Positions 1 to 7,499 of a stretch of DNA of 64,000 nucleotides are shown here, piece by piece; positions within the stretch are counted from its first letter, which is position 1; each line of letters starts with the position of its first letter. The DNA lies in contig NZ_BSDJ01000002.1 in the NCBI RefSeq assembly GCF_027925525.1, forward strand, positions 1 to 64,000, given 5' to 3'. Both the position numbers and the translations under genes were made by a program. Under the pieces are notes generated by a model that worked only from the letters and a program-made list of their open reading frames with translations, was not told where the DNA came from and did no database searches. The DNA comes from Paenibacillus tyrphae. GTDB taxonomy: Bacteria; Bacillota; Bacilli; Paenibacillales; NBRC-103111.

Positions 1-127
1 TATCAGCCAAGACAATATCAAAATAATCTTTCGGAGGTGTTGAATTGGTTTGCTTTATATCGGCTTTCTTCAGTAAATAAAATCCGATGATTTCGTCACC
101 CTCAGTAAAAGTTCTAATCAAAGTCAC
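1..127 (-). CDS. YhaM-like 3'-5' exoribonuclease, N-terminal part (cut by window edge)
   Basis: Reading leftward from a GTG at 125-127, preceded by an AAGGAG ribosome binding site, an open frame of 42 codons runs to the window edge. It opens MTLIRTFTEGDEIIGFYLLK and continues with a segment typical of the OB-fold that starts YhaM/CBF1-type exoribonucleases (family knowledge: OB-fold followed by an HD domain, involved in RNA turnover). Only the start of the OB-fold is visible, so the HD domain and catalytic residues cannot be checked. The assignment rests on the pattern 'T.GDE..GF.L.K.A' and is moderate. It is followed outside the window; upstream lies the terminator of the lipoprotein gene. 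Confidence 0.55.
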   Translation of the reverse strand, partial: MTLIRTFTEGDEIIGFYLLKKADIKQTNSTPPKDYFDIVLAD

Positions 128-240
128 TGTATTGTCGCTCCTTACCAATGTGGTTTATGAGTTATTCGACAACATACGCCTTATTGCCTTCTAGAACTAC
201 TTTCGGCTTATTAAGTCATTGAATCGCCTTTATCTTCAGA

Positions 241-269
241 CAAAACAAAACCACTTTCTGCGAAAGTGG
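241..269 (-). terminator. Rho-independent terminator of the sugar ABC operon
   Basis: On the minus strand an 8-bp perfect stem (CCACTTTC / GAAAGTGG, arms 262-269 and 251-258, 3-nt loop) is followed by TTTTGTTTTG at 241-250. It lies 16 bases past the stop of the last lipoprotein gene, so it closes that operon. Confidence 0.8.
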
Positions 270-284
270 CTGGTGACGCGACTG

Positions 285-917
285 CTACTTCATCTTGATC
301 GAATTCACGATATCGTTCGCAACGGCTTGCCACTCCGCTTTCTTCTTTACCGGGCAAGTGATTTCGATTTCCAAAAACTCTCCGTTTAAAAATCCCCACG
401 ATCTCAGGGCGTATTTATCTTTAGAATCCGCTTCGACAACAATAAGCTGCTTGCCATTCACTTTAATCATTTCCTCACGGAGCAGCTTGGCGTCTGTATA
501 ATTTTCTTTCATAATGGCAGCAAGCTTCTGCAAAAAACGTGGATCCATATCTCCATTCGTTGTCGATTGTTCGGGATCATGGTGGACCCTAATCGTCACT
601 TCTTCGCTCTTATCATTATAGATAACCTCCCCTGTTTTGTTTGATTTTTCTTTGAACTCTTTTGGAATCAAAATTTCCAGTTGTTCGGAAAATAAAAGTT
701 TTGTTTCAGACTTGCCGTCTGCAACCGCAGCAGGATCAGGCTTCGGCGATTGGGACGCAGGGGACGATTGTGTTGTAGACGCTTGGGTTTGTGTTTGTTG
801 CCCATCAATCATCTTGCTTGATTCCTTGCTTGGCATCGTGCCTTGTTCGGTTCCAAAACAACCCGTCATCGTGGCTGTAAATACAACAAGCAGGGAGAAT
901 GTCATCCATTTTTTCAT
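285..917 (-). CDS. Lipoprotein of unknown function, last gene of the sugar ABC operon
   Basis: A 210-aa protein. I start it at 917 (MKKWMTFSLL...) because an AGGAAG ribosome binding site sits just upstream and the signal peptide then begins properly; a longer frame starting at 977 would place 20 odd residues before it. The signal peptide ends in a lipobox (TMTGC, Cys20), so it should be a membrane-anchored surface protein. Residues ~25-65 are a Ser/Thr/Gln/Pro-rich spacer; the remaining ~145 residues form a mixed alpha/beta domain with no motif I can name. It follows the solute-binding protein by 34 bases and shares the MKKW start. It could be an accessory binding lipoprotein; no function is assigned. 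Confidence 0.8.
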   Translation of the reverse strand: MKKWMTFSLLVVFTATMTGCFGTEQGTMPSKESSKMIDGQQTQTQASTTQSSPASQSPKPDPAAVADGKSETKLLFSEQLEILIPKEFKEKSNKTGEVIYNDKSEEVTIRVHHDPEQSTTNGDMDPRFLQKLAAIMKENYTDAKLLREEMIKVNGKQLIVVEADSKDKYALRSWGFLNGEFLEIEITCPVKKKAEWQAVANDIVNSIKMK

Positions 918-951
918 TGAAAATCTTCCTTTCTTTGTGAGCTTGTGGGAT

Positions 952-2256
952 TTATTCGTTGATATAAGTCGTAACACGGTTCTGGATCAACTTGGCTACG
1001 TCATCGGCTGATTTCTGTCCGCTGAAATATGCCTTGGCTTCTTCAGCTATAATAGATTGAATCTTGCCGTCGTCCGTAATGTAAATATTCGCGCCCGCAA
1101 TCATTTGCTTCAGCGCTTGAATGCCCTCAGCAGATACAGGAACTTCTGTCCCTGAGTTAGTCGCCGCCGAGCCTTTAGCGGCCAATTCCCCCAATATCTT
1201 CTCATTGACCGACTTGTTTACGGAGAACCCTTGCAGCCGTGGCTGTGCTTGAACGTCTTCGGACAGCAGAAACTTGATGAACTCCCAAGCTTCCGGCTTA
1301 ACCTTCGAGTTCGCGTTCATAGCGATCGACTTGTTCCCCTGGAACGAAACTCCCGACTTCTGACCGTTCACATGCGGCTTCGAATACACTTTTCCTTGCT
1401 CAAAAAATTGCGCAGGCCCTGTAAAATATTCCTCAGGTGAAATGAGCAGAGATGGATAAAAATAAGCATCCCCGAAATTGACCGGGCTCGCTGTAATCAC
1501 TTTGTCGTCATACATCGTCTTCACCTGCTTAAGCAGGTCGGTAAAGAACGGCGACAAAAAGTCGGCTTTGCGTTTGGACGTATCGACCAGTGTCGAATAA
1601 TTGTCCGCAACGAGATAGCCGAGCATTTGCTCAGGAGGCGTATTTCCCATCGCATAGCGACCTTCCTTGCTATTCAGCAGCTTTCCGGCTTTCGCGAACT
1701 GACTCCACGTCCAATCTTTATCGTCAATTTGGACTCCTGCTTTCTTGATGCCTCCGGAATCTCCGGCCAATGTATCGAGGAAAAATCGTGTTGGCAGAGC
1801 GTAAAGGCCGCCGTTCATTTTGACATGTTCAAAAATGTTCATATAATAGTGGTTCGAATCGAACGACTTATCGTTATTCATAAATTCATTCAGGTTGACG
1901 AGCGCGTTTTTGTTGACGTATTTCCCGACTTGCAGCCCGCTCACGTCCAGATCGATCAAATCGGCTCCCTTACCGGAAAGAAGCTGCGTATTCGTTGTTT
2001 GAACATATTTCTCAAGCTTCCCCTCCTCACTCCCACCTTCCGCTGCATACTCCTTTATTTCAATCATCAGATCCGGATGCTTTTCCTCGAATTTCGTCTT
2101 CGCCTGCTTGTAGAAATCGCTCGCCTCATACATGGATAGAACAACTTTTTTGCGCTCCTTGGTATCATTATTCGTAGTTTTATCGCTCCCGCTGGAGCAT
2201 GCTGTTGAGGAAAGCGCTAGTACTGCGCAACTGAGTACTGTCAACCATTTTTTCAA
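952..2256 (-). CDS. Extracellular sugar-type ABC transporter solute-binding lipoprotein
   Basis: A 434-aa protein with a lipoprotein signal (LSSTAC, Cys20) and a family 1 extracellular solute-binding fold: an early segment VVLSMYEASDFYKQAKTKFE followed by 'EKHPDLMIEIKEYAAEGG', a middle region with the 'YALPTRFFLDTLAG' strand, and a C-terminal half with 'AWEFIKFLLSEDVQ', a hallmark of MalE-type proteins. It should capture an oligosaccharide or glycoside outside the membrane and hand it to the two permeases of this operon. No ATPase gene is present; in Bacillales a shared MsmX-type ATPase usually serves such systems (family knowledge). Unusually, the binding protein lies after the permeases and after an HlyD-like gene rather than first. 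Substrate unknown. Confidence 0.9.
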   Translation of the reverse strand: MKKWLTVLSCAVLALSSTACSSGSDKTTNNDTKERKKVVLSMYEASDFYKQAKTKFEEKHPDLMIEIKEYAAEGGSEEGKLEKYVQTTNTQLLSGKGADLIDLDVSGLQVGKYVNKNALVNLNEFMNNDKSFDSNHYYMNIFEHVKMNGGLYALPTRFFLDTLAGDSGGIKKAGVQIDDKDWTWSQFAKAGKLLNSKEGRYAMGNTPPEQMLGYLVADNYSTLVDTSKRKADFLSPFFTDLLKQVKTMYDDKVITASPVNFGDAYFYPSLLISPEEYFTGPAQFFEQGKVYSKPHVNGQKSGVSFQGNKSIAMNANSKVKPEAWEFIKFLLSEDVQAQPRLQGFSVNKSVNEKILGELAAKGSAATNSGTEVPVSAEGIQALKQMIAGANIYITDDGKIQSIIAEEAKAYFSGQKSADDVAKLIQNRVTTYINE

Positions 2257-2314
2257 AAGAAACCCTTCTTTCGTTTATTATGGCGAGTTCAAAAAACTCT
2301 AGTATGGATATGCT

Positions 2315-3487
2315 CTACTTCATTCTGACTCTCTGCCCATCCACTAACGGTTCACTGCTTTCGACGACGATTGCTTGATTCGGAGATGCACCGGCTAGCA
2401 CGACGGTTTCGCTGTCATTCGCATCGCCTGTTTCAATCTCCGTCTTGCGGAGGTGGTAGGTGTTGCCAAGCGGCCCTTTTTTCTCCTCCACTACGTAAAC
2501 GTACGGGCTACCGCTCACATGACGGATCGCCTTGTTCGACACGAGCATGCCGCCCTTTTCAGCCGATGTAACGGTTAAATGTACACTTGCTTGCTCGCCA
2601 CCTTGCAGTTCTTCTCCGTGCACCGTCACAAGCAGGCGACTGGTCCTGGTGGCCGTTGCCTTCTGCTGCTCACCTCCTTCAATCGGTGACATAGGAGAGG
2701 CTGCTCCGACACTAGCATCGGAATATTCCACTGCCGCAACCGTACCTTCCACTCGTTTGGTGACGTTGCGGCTTTTTACGTTCACGTTAAGCTTATCGCC
2801 GGGCTTCAGCTGTTCGGTGGCTGAGACGGGAAGCAGGAATGCAGCCTGGTACCCCAAGCTCGTGTTGGATAGACGCACATCGAAGCTATCTTTTGCAGAT
2901 GGCATGCCCTGGACTGCATTTACCTTGGCGACTACGCCGTCGAATGGCGCGACGATTTGCCGATTGGTTTCAATATTCTGCTGTAAGTTGCTTATCTTTC
3001 TCTCTTGAACGCCGATTTTCAGCTGCGCGATCTCGATCTCCCGTTTGGCGGTGCGCTTACCCGAATCGTCGTCGTTTTTTATCGCTTCGACGTAACGCTC
3101 CTTCGGCCCCTCCAGCTCTAGCCTCATCTGTGCGAGCATCGCTTGCTCATCCTGCAGAAGGCTATCGGCGGCCCGATTTTCATAAGTGACCAGCACTTGA
3201 TCCTTCTTTACCAGGTCTCCTGCTTTAATGAGGACGCTGCTTACAGTCCATCCCTGGGTGCTTGAAAGCTCGATCTCGTTGGCAGGCCGCAGCGTTCCGC
3301 TGGCCCGAAAGTTTTGAACAAGCTGGCCTTGTCTCCCGGTCTCCGTCCAAACTCTGGGGAGATTCATCGTCCATAGCGTATTGCTGTATAACGTAAGAAT
3401 CAGCGTTACGCTCATAAATACAATGATGAGCAGCCGGAGCATTTTTTGGTGACCTGCAAGTGTTTGTTTTTCATCGCCCGGTTCCAC
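2315..3487 (-). CDS. HlyD/RND-adaptor-like membrane fusion protein in a sugar ABC operon
   Basis: A 390-aa protein. I start it at the GTG at 3487: AAGGGGG lies upstream, and starting farther up at 3571 would overlap the permease gene. Residues ~16-40 form one transmembrane helix. Next comes the first half of a lipoyl/barrel-sandwich hybrid domain (VSSVLIKAGDLVKKDQVLVT), a charged helical hairpin (~100-165), the second lipoyl half (IVAPFDGVVAKVNAVQG) and beta-barrel domains at the C terminus ending VDGQRVRMK. This is the order of membrane fusion (efflux adaptor) proteins. Such adaptors normally accompany MacB or RND exporters; here the gene is wedged between an importer permease (13-base gap) and the solute-binding protein. 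What it does with an importer is not known to me. Confidence 0.8.
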   Translation of the reverse strand: MEPGDEKQTLAGHQKMLRLLIIVFMSVTLILTLYSNTLWTMNLPRVWTETGRQGQLVQNFRASGTLRPANEIELSSTQGWTVSSVLIKAGDLVKKDQVLVTYENRAADSLLQDEQAMLAQMRLELEGPKERYVEAIKNDDDSGKRTAKREIEIAQLKIGVQERKISNLQQNIETNRQIVAPFDGVVAKVNAVQGMPSAKDSFDVRLSNTSLGYQAAFLLPVSATEQLKPGDKLNVNVKSRNVTKRVEGTVAAVEYSDASVGAASPMSPIEGGEQQKATATRTSRLLVTVHGEELQGGEQASVHLTVTSAEKGGMLVSNKAIRHVSGSPYVYVVEEKKGPLGNTYHLRKTEIETGDANDSETVVLAGASPNQAIVVESSEPLVDGQRVRMK

Positions 3488-3500
3488 ACACCATTCCCCC

Positions 3501-4370
3501 TTACCCCTTAATACCGGAAAGCTGAACACCTTGTACGAAATAAGACTCCGCATACAGAAACAAGAGGACAATCGGCGACATATACATGACCGATGCGGCG
3601 AAGCCGACCCCTACAGCCTCCTTTTGAATGCGCGATAAATACAGCGATAGCGGCTGTTTAAAGGCATCATCGAGAAAAATCAATGGCTGCTCCACCATAT
3701 TCCAGTAATCCACGAACAGCAAAATGACGAGTGCCGCGATCCCCGGCTTTAACAATGGGACGATGATTCTGGAGAAAATGAATGGATGCGATGCACCGTC
3801 CATAATGGCCGCCTCGACATAAGCATACGGAACGGAAAGCATGAACTGGCGCAGCATGAACACTGCGAATGCGGAAAAAATGCCTGGTAAGATAATAGCG
3901 CCGGCACTGTTTCCAAGCCCCAGGATGTCAGCGATGATATAGTTTGGGACAAGCGTTACCTGAAAAGGCATTAGCATAGCCATCAAATATACCATGAACA
4001 ACGCTTCCCTTCCCCGATATCGCAGCATGGCAAAAGCGTATGCGGCAAGCGCTCCGACAACGGCCTGTCCTGCTATGATCGGTACAACCAGCCACACAGA
4101 GTTCCAGAACATGTTCAAGAAGATCGGCGTCTCCAGCAGTATTTTCCCGTACTGTTCGAACGATACCCAGTCAGGTATGAGCTTTAAATTAACAAATATG
4201 TCACTGGCGCCTGATCCTGCGTCCAGCATTTTGCCAATGAAGCCGTAATTGCTTGCGATCTCCTTCTCGCTCATAAGCGAATTCGTGACCGGAATGACCA
4301 GCGGCAACATCATGATCAACGCAGTCGCTAAAAGAAACAGCGACCGTGCAGTTTTATGAAAAACGTTCAT
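3501..4370 (-). CDS. Carbohydrate ABC transporter permease, MalG type
   Basis: A 289-aa integral membrane protein with six hydrophobic segments. It has the binding-protein-dependent permease loop (EAA motif) 'EAAIMDGASHPFIFSRIIVP', which docks onto the ATPase. The N terminus (MNVFHKTARSLFLLATALIM) and the C-terminal end 'FVQGVQLSGIKG' are typical of the MalG/CUT1 subunit. It lies 12 bases after the MalF-type gene and 13 bases before the HlyD-like gene, so translation is likely coupled. It forms the second half of the transmembrane channel of the importer. Confidence 0.92.
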   Translation of the reverse strand: MNVFHKTARSLFLLATALIMMLPLVIPVTNSLMSEKEIASNYGFIGKMLDAGSGASDIFVNLKLIPDWVSFEQYGKILLETPIFLNMFWNSVWLVVPIIAGQAVVGALAAYAFAMLRYRGREALFMVYLMAMLMPFQVTLVPNYIIADILGLGNSAGAIILPGIFSAFAVFMLRQFMLSVPYAYVEAAIMDGASHPFIFSRIIVPLLKPGIAALVILLFVDYWNMVEQPLIFLDDAFKQPLSLYLSRIQKEAVGVGFAASVMYMSPIVLLFLYAESYFVQGVQLSGIKG

Positions 4371-4382
4371 TTCCCTCCCCCT

Positions 4383-5267
4383 TCATTCCATGAATCGCCT
4401 GAACCACCGTTCAAGCGAGAGCATGCCGGAGACGATGGCGAGTATACAAATGACCATAAGAACGGCCGCCGCGGTTAGCTTTTGTACATCCAAAGACATA
4501 AACATATTGTTCATATAGTGCTGCAGCATATAAATGCTATCGTGCGGATAGTTTCCGGCAATCAAGTACGTTTCTCGGAAAATACGGAACGAGTTAATAA
4601 TCGATATCAGAACGACAAAGAACATCGTTGGGGTCAAATAGACGAGCGTAATGTTGAACAGCTTCCGAACAGGTCCGGCGCCTTCCAGATCGGCCGTTTC
4701 ATAATAATCCTTCGGAATGCCCTGCAATCCCGCCAGAAACAGGATCATGTTGTAGCCGACGTACTTCCACAAATAAACAATTAGCAGCACAGCTCTTGCC
4801 CATTCTGACTTCATCCAGTCGATCCGCCCCCAGCCCAGACCATAAAGCCACGCATTAAGCGAACCGTTCCAGTCGAATATAATTTGCCAAATCATCACCA
4901 CAGAGGCGACCGGTACGACGAGCGGAAAAATATAAGCTGTTCGTATCCAACGTCGGAAATATACATTTCCATTCAATAGCAACGCCAGAACCAGTGACAC
5001 TACGATGAGAAGAGGCACACCAACGGCTGTAAACCACAATGTGTTCAATGCCGCCTTGCGAAACGAGCCGCTGCCCAGCACCGTCTCATAATTAGCCAAG
5101 CCGACGAACACGCCTCCGCTCGTCTTATCCATAAACGAATACACAATGCCTATCACAAACGGGATTAAATAAAATAGGGAGAAGCCAAGCACGCTCGGCG
5201 CCAAAAAGCCCATAGCTATTACACCTTGCTTGTGCATCAAGCGCTGAAATCGCAAACCCAACGACAT
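4383..5267 (-). CDS. Carbohydrate ABC transporter permease, MalF type
   Basis: A 294-aa integral membrane protein. I chose the ATG at 5267 (MSLGLRFQRLMHKQG) because GGAGGGAGGTG stands immediately upstream; an upstream start at 5315 has no comparable site. It has six or more membrane spans and the EAA loop 'ETADLEGAGPVRKLFNITLV'. The C-terminal 'LSLERWFRRFME' fits CUT1 MalF-type subunits. It is the first gene of the operon permease F, permease G, HlyD-like, binding protein, lipoprotein. I see no convincing promoter or operator in front of it. Confidence 0.92.
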   Translation of the reverse strand: MSLGLRFQRLMHKQGVIAMGFLAPSVLGFSLFYLIPFVIGIVYSFMDKTSGGVFVGLANYETVLGSGSFRKAALNTLWFTAVGVPLLIVVSLVLALLLNGNVYFRRWIRTAYIFPLVVPVASVVMIWQIIFDWNGSLNAWLYGLGWGRIDWMKSEWARAVLLIVYLWKYVGYNMILFLAGLQGIPKDYYETADLEGAGPVRKLFNITLVYLTPTMFFVVLISIINSFRIFRETYLIAGNYPHDSIYMLQHYMNNMFMSLDVQKLTAAAVLMVICILAIVSGMLSLERWFRRFME

Positions 5268-5697
5268 TTTCACCTCCCTCCTTCGGACCGGATAAATCCC
5301 AGCTTTCATTACCATGAAATTGCTGCGATTTGATCCTCGTCATCTTTTCTATCGGTTCGTTATAATAAGTTAATGGCCGGAGGGTACGCCTGAGTGAGCA
5401 GCTTACACACTATATTGTCACTGTATCGGAAAAAGGTTCGGTTCTTTTCTTATTTTTTTTGGTCCGGAAAACAACCAGGAGCACTATGACCCATCATGGG
5501 TACATTAGGCATTGTCTTGTCACCCGACATTTTGTCAATTCCTTTAGCATGAAAAAGAGCAAATTCTCTGAATCAAGAATCCGCTCCTGCAGTTGTTTGT
5601 TATTCCAAATTGTCCTTTCGATACATTCGCAAATTCTTAAAGCACACCCTTGCGGACTTTCACCGCCTGGTTAATCGCCATGCGTGGCGCAAATCAA
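5268..5697. other. Intergenic stretch with no recognisable gene
   Basis: About 430 bases between the start of the sugar operon and the terminator of the Cfr-like gene. Both flanking genes read leftward, so it should contain the promoter of the sugar operon. A possible -10 (TTATTATAAC, near 5362-5371, minus strand) has no good -35. A T-rich run at 5448-5460 and scattered short frames are present, but nothing with a plausible start, length and composition for a protein. Confidence 0.5.
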
Positions 5698-5725
5698 AAC
5701 GGCTGCCCTCTTCATGGCAGCCGTT
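5690..5725 (-). terminator. Rho-independent terminator of the Cfr-like gene
   Basis: Perfect 10-bp stem AACGGCTGCC/GGCAGCCGTT (arms 5698-5707 and 5716-5725) with an 8-base loop. On the minus strand the stem is followed by TTGATTT. It lies 56 bases after the stop codon of the Cfr-like gene. Confidence 0.7.
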
Positions 5726-5781
5726 TCTCTTTCCAGTCGCAGACCCGCTGCGTCCGGTAATAAATTTAATTTCCACATCGA

Positions 5782-6813
5782 TTATTCGGAGCGGTATAGC
5801 TGACCGCATGCCGCGTTAATGTCCGATCCGAATTGAGTTCGGACCGTGACGCTGATCCCCTTTGACTTCAAAATCCGAACAAACGCTTTAATCCGATCAG
5901 GATCAGATTGCTGATAGCTGTCTGGCGTAACTTCGGACGAATTGAAGGGAATCAGGTTAACGTGGTAGAGATGTTCCCCAGGTCCCCTTCCCCTTAACAA
6001 CTCGGCAACTGCTTCCGCATGCTCCGTCGAGTCGTTGACTCCTCGAAGAAGAATATACGCAATATACACCTTTCTCCCTGTAAGCCGGATGTGATGATCC
6101 AATGCCTTCAGCACGTCACGGACTGGGAATCGGTCGTTGATCGGCATCAGCTCGCTTCGCTGATCGTCGAACGGCGAATGCAGCGAGAAGGTTAGATTGA
6201 CCTGCGGAAACTCCCGAGTCAGCTTGTCGATCCCCGGCAACAGGCCGATGGTGGAAATCGTAATTCGTCGATGTCCTAAACCAAAGAGATGCGGGTCGGT
6301 CAAAATCGTGATTGCATCAAAAATATGCGGGTTGGCGAGCGCCTCCCCCATGCCCATGAATGAGACGCTATCCAAGGCGTGGCCGTTCAAGCGAAAGTGC
6401 AGCAATTGGTCGGTAATTTCGTCGGCCGTCAGATTTCGTTTCAGGCCGATAGTACCTGTGGCGCAAAACCTGCACCCGAATCCGCAGCCGCACTGGGTGG
6501 AAATACAATACGATTTCCACCCCTGCTCATAAGTAAGTCGTACGGCTTCCACGCGTTCGTCGCCCGCAATGGCAAACAGCACCTTGCTGACCTGCTTCGA
6601 CGTGAGTTCCTTTACCGGAACGATACTGCAGACGTTCGGACCAAGCGTCCGGGCCAACTCGTCACGCAAAAATTTGGGCAATATGGTCATTCGTTCGTAT
6701 TCACAGATGTTATGCTTGAAAATCGCGTCCATAATCTGAGCATACCGATACGCGGGCTGCTTGAAGTCGGATAACATTCGCCGAATCGTTTCATATTTCG
6801 AGGTTAGTCTCAT
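5782..6813 (-). CDS. Cfr-class 23S rRNA (adenine2503-C8)-methyltransferase-like protein
   Basis: A 343-aa radical-SAM protein (Cfr is 349 aa). The [4Fe-4S] motif is Cys110-x3-Cys114-x2-Cys117 (CGFGCRFC), and the two redox/catalytic cysteines correspond to Cys103 and Cys336 (NAACGQLY). The signature SFMGMGEALAN and 'ISTIGLLP' match Cfr rather than housekeeping RlmN, which has MGEPL. Family knowledge: Cfr methylates C8 of A2503 in the peptidyl transferase centre and protects against phenicols, lincosamides, oxazolidinones, pleuromutilins and streptogramin A; chromosomal Cfr-like genes are known from Bacillales including Paenibacillus. Start at 6813 is supported by AAGGAG six bases upstream. Upstream on the same strand lies the remnant of an ABC-F gene with its drug-type attenuator, and no terminator separates them, so the gene may be read from that leader. 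Whether it is resistance-active cannot be told from sequence. Confidence 0.88.
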   Translation of the reverse strand: MRLTSKYETIRRMLSDFKQPAYRYAQIMDAIFKHNICEYERMTILPKFLRDELARTLGPNVCSIVPVKELTSKQVSKVLFAIAGDERVEAVRLTYEQGWKSYCISTQCGCGFGCRFCATGTIGLKRNLTADEITDQLLHFRLNGHALDSVSFMGMGEALANPHIFDAITILTDPHLFGLGHRRITISTIGLLPGIDKLTREFPQVNLTFSLHSPFDDQRSELMPINDRFPVRDVLKALDHHIRLTGRKVYIAYILLRGVNDSTEHAEAVAELLRGRGPGEHLYHVNLIPFNSSEVTPDSYQQSDPDRIKAFVRILKSKGISVTVRTQFGSDINAACGQLYRSE

Positions 6814-6922
6814 GTCTTCTCCTTACCGCCGGAGAAAACGTAAAAAAGCAACCGTCAGTTGGCGCTTTGGCACGTCATTAACCAACTATACAGAAAAAGC
6901 GCATACGTTTGCAGACGGATCG

Positions 6923-7036
6923 CTACGTGCATCTGTCGATAGATTGGTAAACCTCCGGCAACCGATTTGTTTTTTTGTGAACCGCTTCACCTAGCAGGAA
7001 CCGGTTCACAAAATCATCTACAACCTCAATCTTCAT
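6923..7036 (-). CDS. Possible 37-aa ORF between the ABC-F remnant and the Cfr-like gene
   Basis: ATG at 7034-7036 with AGGAGG nine bases upstream (alternative ATG at 7043-7045). The product begins MKIEVVDDFVNRFLLGEA and ends IDRCT. The start overlaps the end of the ABC-F remnant, so it would be translationally coupled to it. An 8-bp inverted repeat (6977-6984 / 7002-7009) lies inside. I do not recognise the peptide. It may be the debris of a gene, a leader for the Cfr-like gene, or chance. Confidence 0.25.
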   Translation of the reverse strand: MKIEVVDDFVNRFLLGEAVHKKTNRLPEVYQSIDRCT

Positions 7037-7175
7037 CGCTTTCATCCTCCTGGAAATGGTTCTTCTCTTTCAATTCCACAATCTTTGTCGCGATATGCTT
7101 GCAAAACTCGCTATCATGCCCCACAAAAAGGATGGTCGGAGAATGCTCCAGCAGCAGTTCTTCGATTTGCACCCG
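7026..7175 (-). pseudogene. 3' remnant of an ABC-F antibiotic-resistance ATPase (Vga/Lsa/VmlR type)
   Basis: Reading leftward from 7175 the frame gives RVQIEELLLEHSPTILFVGH, then 'DSEFCKHIATKIVELK' and an acidic tail ending in a stop at 7026-7028. This is the extreme C terminus of the second ATPase domain of ABC-F ribosome protection proteins, including the conserved His of the H-loop. The codon just before it is TAA, and 14 bases further upstream is a strong AAAGGAGG ribosome binding site, so roughly 90% of the gene has been deleted between its ribosome binding site and these last 49 codons. The complete regulatory leader survives upstream. Family knowledge: ABC-F proteins of this group protect against lincosamides, streptogramin A and pleuromutilins, overlapping the Cfr spectrum. 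Confidence 0.75.
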
Positions 7176-7189
7176 TTAAATGACGTCAA

Positions 7190-7197
7190 CCTCCTTT
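7190..7197 (-). promoter_or_regulatory. Orphan strong ribosome binding site of the deleted ABC-F gene
   Basis: Minus-strand AAAGGAGG with no usable start in frame with the remnant. It marks where the ABC-F coding sequence began, placing the deletion junction between about 7176 and 7189. Confidence 0.6.
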
Positions 7198-7200
7198 GTC

Positions 7201-7324
7201 AAAATAAAAAAGAGCTACAAGAAAGTTACCCTTCTTGTAGCTCAAAAAATACGACACATCCAACCCGGTGCAGGATATGAAAAGGATATATTTTTTGAGT
7301 GAAAAGAATAAGGTAACTTTCTTG
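7201..7324 (-). promoter_or_regulatory. Transcription attenuator (terminator/antiterminator leader) of the ABC-F type
   Basis: Minus strand: a perfect 12-bp terminator stem GAGCTACAAGAA/TTCTTGTAGCTC (7232-7243 with 7212-7223, 8-nt loop) is followed by TTTTTTATTTT. Upstream in the transcript, CAAGAAAGTTACC (7312-7324) is perfectly complementary over 13 nt to GGTAACTTTCTTG (7218-7230), which covers the loop and the right arm of the terminator. The two structures are mutually exclusive, the classic layout of antibiotic-induced attenuators in front of vmlR/lmo0919-type ABC-F genes (established mechanism: ribosome stalling on an upstream ORF favours the antiterminator). Promoter at 7417-7445 gives a leader of about 220 nt. 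Confidence 0.8.
7242..7259 (-). CDS. Candidate 5-codon leader peptide (MCRIF)
   Basis: ATG at 7257-7259, then Cys-Arg-Ile-Phe and TGA at 7242-7244. The stop codon overlaps the first bases of the terminator's left arm, so a ribosome stalled here would block the terminator and free the antiterminator. The ribosome binding site is weak (GGGTTGG), so this is a positional inference. Confidence 0.35.
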   Translation of the reverse strand: MCRIF

Positions 7325-7416
7325 CCAATAAAGAAAAAAACAAATTCTGCTTTATTCTTTATTGGGAAGAAATATTACATTATCCTCTTCAACTCCAATC
7401 GTTAAGTGTCAGCACG

Positions 7417-7445
7417 ATATTAACATACCTGCTTCTACATTGCAA
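7417..7445 (-). promoter_or_regulatory. Sigma-A type promoter of the ABC-F/Cfr leader
   Basis: Minus strand: -35 TTGCAA (7440-7445), 17-base spacer, -10 TAATAT (7417-7422), with TATG just before the -10. It would start transcription near 7410, ahead of the attenuator. Confidence 0.65.
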
Positions 7446-7499
7446 TATCCTAATGACTACCCAAAATCCAGCCTGGACACGTCGGAGCAAATTCCTTCT

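Noticed and set aside
5640-5680. Short string on the minus strand (GGCGGTGAAAGTCCGC) resembling part of a group II intron
   Set aside because: No reverse transcriptase frame, no domain V-like hairpin and no other intron feature nearby; too short to support.
6977-7009. Inverted repeat GTGAACCG/CGGTTCAC as a terminator before the Cfr-like gene
   Set aside because: On the minus strand the stem is followed by AAAAAAAC, not T; on the plus strand by AAAATC. The loop is 17 bases. It does not look like an intrinsic terminator on either strand.
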